A stretch of 64,000 nucleotides of DNA from JAPOXR01 sp965214695. Its GTDB lineage: Bacteria > Pseudomonadota > Alphaproteobacteria > Rhodobacterales > Rhodobacteraceae. The notes below the pieces were generated by a model that saw only the letters and a program-made list of their open reading frames with translations, did no database searches and was not told where the DNA came from. The DNA is taken from NCBI GenBank assembly GCA_965214695.1, contig OZ243967.1:3472001-3536000 (forward strand), read 5' to 3'. Positions 23,786 through 32,681 of the stretch are shown piece by piece. A program made the translations under genes and the position numbers. Every line of letters starts with the position of its first letter. The stretch's first letter is position 1.

Positions 23786-25048
23786 TCACGGTTTGAGTCG
23801 GCGCAATATCAATTGCGACCGCTCAATAATGTTGTCTGTGATCGAATAAACGACCTTTTGTCGATCAGCCGATACGTCAAGTGCGTTGAGAACACCATCG
23901 CATTGCTTCAGGATGGCCTCGGCGATCTCGGCCATTCGCCTGCGCACAAACGGCGCGCGGACCTCAATGTCCCTGGCGAACTTTTCCAGATCGGCGGGAT
24001 AGAGTTCTTCAACTGTGCGGCGCCCACCGAATTTCATGGCGAAGTGCGGGCTGAAATCGGGATAGGCGACAGTGGAGAGGAGGTCGTAGAGCGGCGCAAG
24101 TCTGGTCCGCCCGGGCAGATACAGCAGGCTGAAATTCTTCGCATGGGCGTCGGCATTGCCAATGATGGCGTTGAACAAGGCCGCACCGAGTAGATTCAGG
24201 GTCTCGACCGCAGGTCGGGTCGCAACCCGTCGGACCAGCGCGAAACAGTCACGGAAAACCGGCCCGCCATCGCTCGCATATTTCCTCGCCGAGGTGAACC
24301 CGAGCGCCTGACAGAAATCCTCCTGGTGCAGACGGATTATACTACCATCCTCGCCCTTCTGCCGGTCATAGCGTTCGATCAGCAGAAAGCGTTTGTCCCC
24401 GATACTGCGATATTCGACCGGCGCGACATCAAGGCCGATGGCGCGGGCCAACCGCATGCAGATGATCTCGTTCTCGGCAGTGCCTTCGAGCCGGAAGATT
24501 TCGGGTTTCAGAATATGGGTCGTTGGTTGACCCGGCGCTGGCAGCGCGACTTGGCCATCCTTGCAGATAACGGGCAGCTTCGACTGTGCGCCCGCGAGCG
24601 AGAGGCACAAGCCGTCTTCGCCGCCCGCCAGCATGGGGCGTGTTGGCAATCGGTCGATGAGTGCAACGAGTTCGTCATCGCTCAAGACTCGGAGAGGCCC
24701 CCTCACATCAACCGAGGCGGGTTCAGCCTCCTCCGGCCAGATTTCGATGGCTCCGGCGACTTCCCCGCCAATCTTTTCCAGCAACCGAAACTCGTTTCGC
24801 TCGGAGACACCAAGCGCCTGCGCGATGGCCGTGCGCTGGGAGGCCTCTGGCAACAGGCCCTCGAAGAAGGGCAGCGTCGCACGCCGGTCGAAGGGCTCGG
24901 ACCTGAGCGGCAGAGAGGCCGAAACCGGTCTCGCATCCGGTTTTGAAAGCCAGTCTTCGGCGTAGGAAAACTCCGGCTCTCCATATGCGTTCATCGCAAG
25001 CCGGCCGACGCGTGCGCCATTCCACCAGACTACAAGCCGCCGCGTCAT
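23786..25048 (-). CDS. hipA: HipA-family serine/threonine kinase toxin
   Basis: A 420-residue HipA. The N-terminal subdomain has 'YAEDWLSKPDARPVSASLPL' and 'FFEGLLPEASQR'. The core contains 'LAGAQSKLPV' (nucleotide loop), 'THILKPEIFRLEGTAENEII' (ATP-binding Lys), 'NADAHAKNFSLL' (catalytic Asp and metal Asn) and 'LAPLYDLLSTVAYPDFS' (DFG-equivalent Asp). HipA kinases phosphorylate aminoacyl-tRNA synthetases such as GltX and induce dormancy. The start overlaps the hipB stop (ATGA). Confidence 0.92.
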   Translation of the reverse strand: MTRRLVVWWNGARVGRLAMNAYGEPEFSYAEDWLSKPDARPVSASLPLRSEPFDRRATLPFFEGLLPEASQRTAIAQALGVSERNEFRLLEKIGGEVAGAIEIWPEEAEPASVDVRGPLRVLSDDELVALIDRLPTRPMLAGGEDGLCLSLAGAQSKLPVICKDGQVALPAPGQPTTHILKPEIFRLEGTAENEIICMRLARAIGLDVAPVEYRSIGDKRFLLIERYDRQKGEDGSIIRLHQEDFCQALGFTSARKYASDGGPVFRDCFALVRRVATRPAVETLNLLGAALFNAIIGNADAHAKNFSLLYLPGRTRLAPLYDLLSTVAYPDFSPHFAMKFGGRRTVEELYPADLEKFARDIEVRAPFVRRRMAEIAEAILKQCDGVLNALDVSADRQKVVYSITDNIIERSQLILRRLKP

Positions 25049-25260
25049 GCCAACGCCCCGTCAGGTGAGGTCAGGGACACATCGATCCCAAGCGCCGCCA
25101 GCACCGCCAGCGTCTTGCCGAGTTGGGCCGTTTCCTTGCCAGCTTCCAGTTCGATCAGAAAGCGCACGCCGACATCGGCGGCAGCGGCGAGCTCGTTCTG
25201 CCGCAGGCCTTGCGCCTTTCGCTCCGCACGTATGGTGTTTCCGATATCGGTTGGGGTCAT
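25045..25260 (-). CDS. hipB: HipB-family antitoxin/repressor
   Basis: A 71-residue Xre-type protein: 'MTPTDIGNTIRAERKAQGLR', then 'QNELAAAADVGVRFLIELEA' and 'GKETAQLGKTLAVLAALGID'. This is the HipB HTH plus dimerisation strand. The ATG at 25260 was chosen because the HTH begins directly after it; an upstream extension would run through an operator. It should repress hipBA through the three sites at 25268-25380. Confidence 0.9.
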   Translation of the reverse strand: MTPTDIGNTIRAERKAQGLRQNELAAAADVGVRFLIELEAGKETAQLGKTLAVLAALGIDVSLTSPDGALA

Positions 25261-25267
25261 AGCGATC

Positions 25268-25380
25268 TTCCTGATCGGGAAGATGCTCAATCCTCGCTCG
25301 CACGTCAAGACAAATATTCCCGTTCGGGAACAATTGTAGCGCCTGAGCGCTCATGTAAGTTCATTATTCCCGAACGGGAA
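25268..25380 (-). promoter_or_regulatory. Three HipB operator-like palindromes spaced about 50 bp
   Basis: Two perfect 14-bp sites, TTCCCGTTCGGGAA (25317-25330) and TTCCCGAACGGGAA (25367-25380), lie upstream of hipB. A third, imperfect site, TTCCTGATCGGGAA, is at 25268-25281, just before the start codon. Centre-to-centre spacing is 49 and 50 bp, near five helical turns, so three dimers would sit on one DNA face. Confidence 0.75.
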
Positions 25381-25764
25381 TTTCTCAATTGGTCTGCCTC
25401 ATGTTCTTGAGGCGCCGGTTGTTGAAACTGAAGTTCTTGGTGATTTTCCAGCATTCTTGTTGCCCGTCAGAGGGTACCCTGAACGGGATGTCAGTCTCTG
25501 CCTACATCTTGGCGTTTCGCTACATTCTTGCGATGTCCTTCAGCAGCACCAGCGCCCTATTCTGTTCGGCGTTGGGCCGGGTTGTCACCTCGATCATGGT
25601 CTGCGCCTTGCCGCCATCCGGGTGCGCCACCGCGTGCGTGGAGCGGATGATGGCGGACAAGTGCAACCGGCGTCCAAGATTAACCCGTCTTGTGCAGTCT
25701 TTCCTTCCCGGTAGGCTTTTCCCGGTAGTCCGCCCGGCGGGCGGTGTTCTCGGGAGAAGGAAAG
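25381..25764. other. Intergenic region without a supported intact gene
   Basis: On the minus strand a frame ending near 25530 reads 'LHLSAIIRSTHAVAHPDGGK' followed by 'AQTMIEVTTRPNAEQNRALVLL' and a stop. It may be the 3' end of a lost gene, but I do not recognise the family. Nothing else is supported. Confidence 0.3.
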
Positions 25765-25985
25765 ATGGTAAGGAAGCCGGATCACGGATTTCGGCGGCTG
25801 GCCGACGAGGTGAGGTCCAGGCCGCTGACCCAGGTGGCGCCGCTACTGGGATACGAGCAGGACAGGACCGACCGCTGCCGCTGGCGACGGGAGGGCTCGG
25901 TGCTCAGCGTGGGCGGGCCCAAATACTACGACCATATCGCCGGCTGCGGCGGTGGCGGGGCCGCAGGTCAGGTCATCGTGGGGTT
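25765..25985 (+). pseudogene. 5' fragment of a plasmid-type DUF3991/TOPRIM-like gene
   Basis: From ATG 25765 the frame reads 'VRSRPLTQVAPLLGYEQDRT', 'DRCRWRREGSVLSVGGPKYY' and 'DHIAGCGGGGAAGQVI'. This resembles the N-terminal part of long plasmid or ICE proteins with a DUF3991 and TOPRIM-like domain. It then runs into the SRPBCC gene region and ends, so at least three quarters of the expected gene is missing. GGGAGAAGG precedes the ATG. It suggests past presence of a mobile element. Confidence 0.5.
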
Positions 25986-26012
25986 TCCATTACAGATTGT
26001 TGGTCGAAGAAA

Positions 26013-26480
26013 TCAGAGCATTTTGACAAGAGCATTGAGCTGATCGACCGCTGCGTTCCAGCCAATCTCAAATCCCATCTCGATATGTTGTTTCTTGGAC
26101 TCTTCATTTGAATGGCGCGCGCTCCAAATCATCCGGGTGCACCCGTCGCCAGTATCAGACAACTCGACAACACCGGTCATGAAGTTGGTCGGCTGAGGCA
26201 CAAAACCTTCAGCGTATCCATCGGTGAAAACCAGCCGCTTGCCTTCTACGACATCGAGAAAGCACCCGATATTCTCCAAGCGCTCGCCATCGGGGCCTGT
26301 CATAACAGTGTTGAAGCGTCCGCCCGCACGAACATCGAGATCGGCTTCGGCAAGCGACCACGGCTTGGGCACATGCCATTGTTTGAGAAAATCGGCGTCG
26401 GTCCAACAACGCCAGACAGTGGCGCGCGGCGCGTCAATTACGCGACTTACGGACAAGGTTAGGTTATTCGGATCAATCAT
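26013..26480 (-). CDS. SRPBCC/AHSA1-family protein
   Basis: A 155-residue START-like (AHSA1, polyketide-cyclase-like) protein. It opens 'LTLSVSRVIDAPRATVWRCW', continues 'DADFLKQWHVPKPWSLAEAD', then 'GGRFNTVMTGPDG.....NIGCFLDV', and ends with the amphipathic helix 'MGFEIGWNAAVDQLNALVK'. Such proteins bind hydrophobic ligands; the function is unknown. The ATG at 26480 overlaps the last codons of the broken tetR, the classical tetR-AHSA1 pair. Confidence 0.85.
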   Translation of the reverse strand: MIDPNNLTLSVSRVIDAPRATVWRCWTDADFLKQWHVPKPWSLAEADLDVRAGGRFNTVMTGPDGERLENIGCFLDVVEGKRLVFTDGYAEGFVPQPTNFMTGVVELSDTGDGCTRMIWSARHSNEESKKQHIEMGFEIGWNAAVDQLNALVKML

Positions 26481-27105
26481 CAGAAAAGATTCTTGTTGAG
26501 CGTTGGAAGAGGAGTTCGATGTAACAGCGAAGATGGTCGACGCTGTCAAGGGCTGCAGACGGATCGTTATAGGCTCTTGAGAGAATGAATCCGCCTTGCA
26601 GGACCGCTTAGGTGTGACGAGCCAGAGACTTGGCCGACCATGGCAGGCCCAATCCATCGAATTCGATTGCCGCTTCAATATCGGGTTCGAGAGTTTCAGC
26701 GTATCCGAATATGCTGTCGGCACAAGCGTCGCGAATTGCCGGGACCACTTTGTAGATTTCCTGCGTCATGGTGGCGACAAGGCGGGTCCATTCGGCAATG
26801 TCCGCGCTTGATGATAGACCGCCGGAAATCCAAATAGGCGAGCACAAGATCCAATGAATCGCCATGCTTATGGTTGTGCACAGTCTCAAGCAGCGCTGAT
26901 GTCGTTTTCGACCAACAGTTTGCTGCGGCGACGCCGAGCGCCTCCTTGTCCTTGAAATTATGGAAGAAGGCGCCCTTGGTGATGCCAGCGCTTTCGCAAA
27001 GCTCATCTATCGTGGTCGCGGAATAGCCCCGACGACGCACAACGTCTCGGGCCGCCTCCAGCAGCCTATTCTTCGCATTTCCTCGTTCAGGATTCTTGTC
27101 CGTTG
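26473..27105 (-). pseudogene. TetR-family regulator, frameshifted and with a nonsense codon
   Basis: The HTH part is intact ('RRRGYSATTIDELCESAGIT', 'KGAFFHNFKDKEALGVAAAN'). Near 26805-26825 the frame shifts from 'YLDFRRSIIK' to 'ADIAEWTRLVATMTQEIYKV'. At 26608-26610 'SLARHT' is followed by TAA where the family has a Gln ('HTQAVLQGAF'). The same frame then continues 44 codons to a normal stop at 26473. No ATG, GTG or TTG is found in frame at the 5' end either. It formerly regulated the adjacent SRPBCC gene. Confidence 0.75.
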
Positions 27106-27326
27106 GTCTAGGCGGATTGTTTGGCCTTCACGGAAGGGCTGCACCCGGCGCGGAATGTACCGGCAATAGTAACTTTCCACGCGTTGGCGGAGGTTTCGAT
27201 CACCGTCAAGAGGTCGGGCCATGGCAAATTCTAGCCCAACAGTGAAGTCAAACAGATTCGAACGGGAGTGAAAGACAAGAAAATCCTTGCTTCTCGATAT
27301 CTTAAACGAGTTACGGGAACGAAATC

Positions 27327-27401
27327 TGGAGCGGGCGATGGGATTCGAACCCACGACCCCAACCTTGGCAAGGTTGTGCTCTACCTCTGAGCTACGCCCG
27401 C
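27327..27401 (-). tRNA. tRNA-Gly (anticodon GCC)
   Basis: On the minus strand the sequence folds as a complete cloverleaf. The acceptor stem is GCGGGCG/CGCCCGC, the D-arm 'GCTCAGAGGTAGAGC', the anticodon arm 'AACCTTGCCAAGGTT' with GCC, and the T-arm 'CGTGGGTTCGAATCCCA'. The 3' CCA is encoded (27327-27329). Broken and mobile-type genes lie downstream of its 3' end, so it may have served as an integration target, though no duplicated 3' end was seen. Confidence 0.97.
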
Positions 27402-27554
27402 TATCCAGAATTAGCCAGCGAGCTACACCGACTGTCCAGAATGCGCCGTTTCTATTTTTGGGCAGACCACAGCGCAAGTGGAAAACGCGCAATGGTCGAG
27501 AATTCCGAACCGCGGTCATTCCGGGGCCGGTTGTCGGCTTCCGAACTGCTGCGG

Positions 27555-28298
27555 TCATTCCGGCGCTGGCGGACGGTTGTCGGCTTCCGCCGTGCTGCGC
27601 CGCTTGGCGCGAATGAGGTTGAGGGCCTCGACCAGGCAGGCAAACAGCATGGCGGCGTAGATGTACTCCCGCTCGATATGGTGGTGCAGCCCATCGGCGA
27701 CCAGCGCCAGGCCGACCATGGCCAGGAAGGCGAGCGCGAGCATCTTGGCGGATGGATGTCGTTCGACAAACAGTGACAGGCCCTCGGCGAAGAACATCAT
27801 GACCAGCACCGCGACGATGATCGCCGCAACCATGACCTCGATATGTTCGGCAATTCCGACCGCGGTGATTACCGAATCCAGCGAGAACACGGCATCGAGA
27901 ATGATGATCTGCACGATCACCGACCAGAAGCCGGTGCGCTGGCTTCGCTGCTGGCCGAGCCGGCCCTCGAGTTCGGCGAAGATCTCGTTTGCCGCCTTCC
28001 AGATTAGGAACAGCCCACCGCCAATCAGGATGATGTCACGCCAACTCACGGTCTGGTCCAGAATGGCGAAAATCGGTCGGGTCAGCGAAACAATCCACGA
28101 AATGGCAAACAGCAGCAGGACCCGCATGAGCATTCCGAGCCCGAGACCGATCAACCGTGCGTGGCGGCGCTGGTGTTCGGGAAGCCTCGATGCCGCGATC
28201 GAGATGAAGAGCACATTGTCGACGCCAAGGACGATCTCGAGAATCGCCAGCGACAGGAAGCTGGCCCAGACGGCCGGATCTGCCAGCAATTCAGCCAT
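27555..28298 (-). CDS. TerC-family integral membrane protein
   Basis: A 247-residue TerC/YjbE-type membrane protein with about seven helices. Conserved acids lie in membrane segments: 'LEIVLGVDNVLFISI' near the N-terminus and 'LDAVFSLDSVITAVG' in the middle, the paired E/D-rich motifs thought to bind metal ions. Family members take part in manganese export or tellurite resistance. GGGAGG precedes the ATG. It lies 68 bp after pyc on the same strand. Its 3' end overlaps a short direct repeat (27512-27543 and 27551-27589). Confidence 0.88.
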   Translation of the reverse strand: MAELLADPAVWASFLSLAILEIVLGVDNVLFISIAASRLPEHQRRHARLIGLGLGMLMRVLLLFAISWIVSLTRPIFAILDQTVSWRDIILIGGGLFLIWKAANEIFAELEGRLGQQRSQRTGFWSVIVQIIILDAVFSLDSVITAVGIAEHIEVMVAAIIVAVLVMMFFAEGLSLFVERHPSAKMLALAFLAMVGLALVADGLHHHIEREYIYAAMLFACLVEALNLIRAKRRSTAEADNRPPAPE

Positions 28299-28366
28299 GT
28301 CGACCTCCCGGCATGATTTCCGGCCAGCCGATGAGGCCGCGCTCCGGCATCATCGGGCGGTCTGGA

Positions 28367-31300
28367 TTACGCTGTTGTACCCGGCTCATCTTCCGGCAAC
28401 AACTCGACCAGCAACTGCTTGGTTTCGAATCCCTGCCCGGCCTTGACATGAATGGTGCCAACCGTGCCGGCCCGTTCCGAATAGACGCCGACCTCCATCT
28501 TCATGGCCTCGATGGTAAGCAGGACTTCGTCCTTCCCGATTTGCTGACCCTCATGCACCGAAATCGAGGTAACGGTTCCGGGCATGGGGGCGCCGACATG
28601 ATCCGGGTTGCTGTCATCGGCCAGCACCGGCTGCGGCGCCGAGGCAGCAAAGCTGCGGTCGACGATCCGCACGGTGCGGGGTTGTCCATTCAACTCGAAG
28701 AACACCCGCACACTGCCGTCATCCCGGGTGGTGCCGACGGCCTGGAGCTGGATCTCGAGAATCTTTCCGGGATCGATCTCGGCGCTGATGACCTCACCGG
28801 GCTGCATCCCGTAGAAGAATGTCCGGGTCGGCAGCGTGCGGACCGGCCCGTATTGCAGGTGGTGCTTCATGTAGTCGAGAAATACTGACGGATACATGAG
28901 GTAGCCGGCCAAATCCTCGTCATCGGCCTCGAATCCGTCCAGCCGCTCCGAGAGTTCATGCCTGCATGCCTCGATGTCCACCGCCGGCAGAAGCTTGCCT
29001 GGCCGCACCGTTATCGGTTGCTGTCCCTTGAGAACCTTTCGTTGCAGGGCGGCCGGGAAACCGCCAGCCGGCTGTCCGATGTCGCCTCGCATCAATTCGA
29101 CGACCGAGGAGGGAAACGACACTTCGACGTCCGGATCCTCGATCTCCTCCCTCGATACCCCCTGGCTGACCATCATCAGCGCCATGTCGCCGACCACCTT
29201 CGATGTCGGCGTGACCTTGACGATGTCGCCGAACATCCGGTTGGCCTCGGCATAGGCCTCGGCAATGTCGGCCCAGCGGTCGCCAAGGCCGAGCGACCGG
29301 GCCTGCGCCTTCAGGTTGGAGAATTGTCCGCCGGGCATTTCGTGCAGGAATATCTCCGATACCGGGGCCGGCAGGCCCTCGTCGAAGGCACTGTACAGGG
29401 ATCGCACATCCGCCCAATATTCGGACAACTCCCGAATGGCGGCGATATCCAGGCCGGTGTCGCGCTCGGTATGGGCCAGGGATTCGACGATCGATCCCAG
29501 GCAGGGCTGCGAGGTTCCGCCGGAAAACGAATCGATGGCCGCATCGACGATGTCGGCGCCGGCCTCGCAGGCAGCGAGAGCCACTGCGACGCCCATGCCG
29601 CTGGTATCATGGGTATGAATGTGGATCGGAAGCCCCACCTCTTCACGGAGTGCCGTGACCAGCACCCGGGTCGCGGCCGGCTTCAGGATGCCCGACATGT
29701 CCTTGATGGCCAGGAAGTGAACGCCGGCCGCCTTCAGTTCCCTGGCGATGGCCAGGTAGTAGTGCAGGTCATACTTGGACCGGTCGGGGTTGGAGATGTC
29801 GCCGGTATAGCAGATGGCCGCCTCGCAGACTCGGCCCGTCTCCAGTACCGCATCGATCGCCACCCGCATGTTTTCGGTCCAGTTGAGGCTGTCGAAGATC
29901 CTGAAGACGTCGATCCCGGTCTTCGCCGCCTGCCTGACGAAGAACTGCACGACATTGTCGGGATAGTTGGTGTAGCCAACACCGTTGGCACCCCGGAGGA
30001 GCATCTGGGTCATGATGTCGGGTGCGCCGGCGCGGATGTCGCGCAATCGCTGCCAGGGGCATTCCTTCAGGAACCGGTAGGACGCATCGAAGGTGGCGCC
30101 GCCCCAGCACTCCAGCGAAAACAGACCGGGCAGGTTGTGCGAATAGGCTTCGGCAGAATTGACGATGTCGTAGGACCGCATCCTGGTTGCCAGGATGGAT
30201 TGATGGGCATCGCGCATCGTGGTGTCGGTCACCAGCAGGCGCTTCCGGTTGATCACCCAGTCGGCAAGCCCCTCTGGACCACGTTCGACCAGGACCCTGC
30301 GGGGGGTCATGGCAGCGGGCTGCTGGCCGGGGCACGGTAATGCCGGCACCCTTGCTGCGGCTGGCGGCAGGTCCCGTTCGGCGATCTCGGGGTTGCCGTT
30401 CACGGTGGTGTCGGCAATGTAGCGGAGAATCTTGGTAGCCCGGTCACGGCGCTCGCGGAAGCGAAACAAATCCGGCGTCCGGTCAATGAAGGTCGTCGAG
30501 TAGTCATTGGAAAGAAATGACGGGTGCCGCAGGAGATTCTCGACAAACACGATGTTGGTGGCAACGCCGCGGATCCTGAACTCGCGCAGCGCCCGACCCA
30601 TTCGCCTGACGGCGCCGTCGGCGGTCGGCGCCCAGGCAGTGACCTTGACCAGCAGCGAGTCATAGTAACGGGTGATGATCCCGCCCGAATAGGCGGTTCC
30701 CTCGTCGAGGCGAATTCCGAACCCGGTTGCCGACCGGTAGGCGACGATTCGTCCGTAATCGGGGATGAAATTGTTGAGCGGGTCCTCGGTGGTGATCCTG
30801 GTTTGGATCGCATTTCCGTTGAGGCTGATATCCTCCTGGGAGTCCATGCCGGTTGCCTGCCAGAGGCTCGCACCCTCGGCGATCAGGATTTGCGCCCTGA
30901 CGATGTCGATTCCGGTCACCTCCTCGGTGACGGTGTGTTCGACCTGGATGCGCGGGTTGACCTCGATGAAGTGAAAACGGCCAGTATCGATATCCATGAG
31001 GAACTCGACCGTGCCGGCATTCACGTAGCCGGTATGCCTGGCGATGCCGACACCGAAGCCGCAAACCTCCTGTCGCTGGTCCTCGGTGAGGAAAGGGGCG
31101 GGCGCGCGCTCGACGATCTTCTGGTTGCGCCGCTGGATGGAGCAGTCCCGCTCGAAGAGGTGGATGACATTGCCTTCGGCATCGCCGAGGATCTGGACTT
31201 CCACATGCCTGGCATTGTGAATCAGCTTTTCGAGGAAGCAGGCATCATTGCCAAAGGCTGCCCTGGCCTCGCTTCGCCCCTCACCCACATTCGCTTCCAG

Positions 31301-31861
31301 TTCATCGGCGGATTCAATGCGGCGCATGCCGCGCCCTCCGCCTCCCCAAGCCGCCTTCAGCATCAGCGGGTAGCCGATTTCGGCCGCCATTTCCCGGACC
31401 CTGTCCATGTCGTCCGGCAACGGGTCAGTCGCCGGAACCACCGGGATGCCGGCTTCGATGGCGACCTGCCTTGCCGAAGCCTTGTCGCCGAGGAGTCGCA
31501 TGGCGTGGCCGGACGGGCCGATGAAGGCAATTCCCTGGCGCTCGCAGGCATCGACCAATTCCGGGTTTTCGGAGAGCAGCCCGTAGCCGGGATGAATGGC
31601 GTCGGCGCCGCATTGTCGGGCAATGCGCATGATTTCGTCGATGGAGAGATAGGCCTCGACCGGCCCCAGCCCCTGTCCGATCCTGTAGGCTTCGTCGGAT
31701 TTGAACCGGTGGAGCGAAAGCTTGTCCTCCTCGGCAAAGACGGCCACCGTTCGTTTGCCGAGCTCGTTGGCCGCCCGCATGATGCGAACGGCAATCTCGC
31801 CGCGATTGGCAACCAGTATCTTGCTGAATTCCGGCATGCTACCCGTGCTGGTCCCTGACAT
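28367..31861 (-). CDS. pyc: Pyruvate carboxylase
   Basis: A 1164-residue biotin enzyme making oxaloacetate from pyruvate and bicarbonate. The biotin-carboxylase/ATP-grasp part is at ~8-465 ('ILVANRGEIAVRIMRA', 'KAAWGGGGRGMR', 'FIEVNPRIQVEHT'). The carboxyltransferase barrel is at ~555-850 ('DTTMRDAHQSILATRMR', the metal site 'HIHTHDTSG', and Lys in 'IKDMSG'). The biotin carrier domain is at the C-terminus with 'EAMKMEV', Lys about 1121. The start may be ATG 31861 or ATG 31837 (MPEFSKILVANRG). This is the only complete copy; its first 275 codons recur twice to the right. Confidence 0.97.
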   Translation of the reverse strand: MSGTSTGSMPEFSKILVANRGEIAVRIMRAANELGKRTVAVFAEEDKLSLHRFKSDEAYRIGQGLGPVEAYLSIDEIMRIARQCGADAIHPGYGLLSENPELVDACERQGIAFIGPSGHAMRLLGDKASARQVAIEAGIPVVPATDPLPDDMDRVREMAAEIGYPLMLKAAWGGGGRGMRRIESADELEANVGEGRSEARAAFGNDACFLEKLIHNARHVEVQILGDAEGNVIHLFERDCSIQRRNQKIVERAPAPFLTEDQRQEVCGFGVGIARHTGYVNAGTVEFLMDIDTGRFHFIEVNPRIQVEHTVTEEVTGIDIVRAQILIAEGASLWQATGMDSQEDISLNGNAIQTRITTEDPLNNFIPDYGRIVAYRSATGFGIRLDEGTAYSGGIITRYYDSLLVKVTAWAPTADGAVRRMGRALREFRIRGVATNIVFVENLLRHPSFLSNDYSTTFIDRTPDLFRFRERRDRATKILRYIADTTVNGNPEIAERDLPPAAARVPALPCPGQQPAAMTPRRVLVERGPEGLADWVINRKRLLVTDTTMRDAHQSILATRMRSYDIVNSAEAYSHNLPGLFSLECWGGATFDASYRFLKECPWQRLRDIRAGAPDIMTQMLLRGANGVGYTNYPDNVVQFFVRQAAKTGIDVFRIFDSLNWTENMRVAIDAVLETGRVCEAAICYTGDISNPDRSKYDLHYYLAIARELKAAGVHFLAIKDMSGILKPAATRVLVTALREEVGLPIHIHTHDTSGMGVAVALAACEAGADIVDAAIDSFSGGTSQPCLGSIVESLAHTERDTGLDIAAIRELSEYWADVRSLYSAFDEGLPAPVSEIFLHEMPGGQFSNLKAQARSLGLGDRWADIAEAYAEANRMFGDIVKVTPTSKVVGDMALMMVSQGVSREEIEDPDVEVSFPSSVVELMRGDIGQPAGGFPAALQRKVLKGQQPITVRPGKLLPAVDIEACRHELSERLDGFEADDEDLAGYLMYPSVFLDYMKHHLQYGPVRTLPTRTFFYGMQPGEVISAEIDPGKILEIQLQAVGTTRDDGSVRVFFELNGQPRTVRIVDRSFAASAPQPVLADDSNPDHVGAPMPGTVTSISVHEGQQIGKDEVLLTIEAMKMEVGVYSERAGTVGTIHVKAGQGFETKQLLVELLPEDEPGTTA

Positions 31862-32395
31862 CCTGCCGGCAAACCGGCCGACGATTTCGTTTCGTGCAGG
31901 CGGTCACCGGAAATGCCTCAATCCGGCGGTGATTTCCACAGAATTCGAACGGCCCGGCATGTTTGGTGTTACCAACGGACGACAACTGGAACATAATGGG
32001 AACTTTTCGCTTTACACCTGCCAGAGTTCAGATAAGACGGCGGCATGAAAAACGAAAGACATTCTTCGGCTGGCGCGAGCGACTCGCCGATGCTGCATGC
32101 TGGCCCCGACACCGCTCCATATCTTCGGGACCTCAATCCGAGACAAGTCGAGGCGGTCGAGACGCTCGACGGGCCGGTCCTGGTGCTTGCCGGTGCCGGC
32201 ACCGGCAAGACCCGGACGCTGACCGCCCGGATTGCACATATCCTGTGCACCGGACGCGCCTGGCCATCGCAGATCCTGGCCGTGACCTTTACCAACAAGG
32301 CGGCGGCCGAGATGCGGGATCGGGTCGAGAAAGCCGTCCCGATGCAGGTTGGCGCCTTTCCCTGGCTCGGGACCTTCCACGCCATTTCGGCCAGG
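31036..32395. repeat. 1360-bp direct repeat, copy A (pyc 5' / intergenic / uvrD 5')
   Basis: This block contains the first 275 codons of pyc (minus strand), the divergent promoter region and the first 117 codons of uvrD. It recurs at 33745-35104 and 36452-37811 (offsets 2709 and 2707). The only difference I see is at 32153, where copy A has T and the others C (Val against Ala in UvrD). Copy A joins the intact remainder of pyc on its left and foreign cargo on its right. Confidence 0.95.
31989..32003 (-). promoter_or_regulatory. LexA (SOS) box upstream of uvrD', copy A
   Basis: The minus strand reads GTTC CCATTAT GTTC, a perfect GTTC-N7-GTTC direct repeat, which is the LexA site described for Alphaproteobacteria. 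It lies 42 bp upstream of the uvrD start codon in the promoter region. uvrD is a typical SOS gene. Confidence 0.8.
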
Positions 32396-32404
32396 TGCGC
32401 ATGA
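32045..32404 (+). pseudogene. Truncated uvrD (first 117 codons), copy A
   Basis: The gene is identical to the intact uvrD start except for one Val/Ala change. It holds Walker A 'LAGAGTGKTRT' and motif Ia ('VTFTNKAAAEM'). At 32395 the sequence leaves uvrD ('HAISAR' then Cys-Ala-stop). The 119-residue product lacks all other helicase motifs. Its promoter and start are intact, so it may still be transcribed and translated under LexA control. Confidence 0.9.
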
Positions 32405-32681
32405 TCTCCGATGCCGGTTTCGTCTCCGACGCCGGCCGTTGGAAGCCGTAGATCGTCCCGGTCCGGTGGACCCCCGGCCGGTCGTCATTCCCGCCAGTGC
32501 CTGGGTGTCAACTGACTTGGCTACACGGCCCCTCTCACCGGATCTCGATGCACAGGCTGACCCCGCACGTCTGCTGGCCGGCCAGGCACCAGCGTCGGAA
32601 ATCCGGACCGAAGGCATGGAATTCGGAACCCTCCGCTGTTACATCGGGGAGCGACAGCTGTTTGGTGAAGGGGCCGGATTG

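Noticed and set aside
27327..27401. Integration of an island at the tRNA-Gly 3' end
   Set aside because: No second copy of the tRNA 3' end and no integrase gene were found in the window.
30524..31858. Long plus-strand frame opposite pyc (also opposite the two pyc fragments)
   Set aside because: It is the shadow of the carboxylase coding strand; no start context or recognisable domain.
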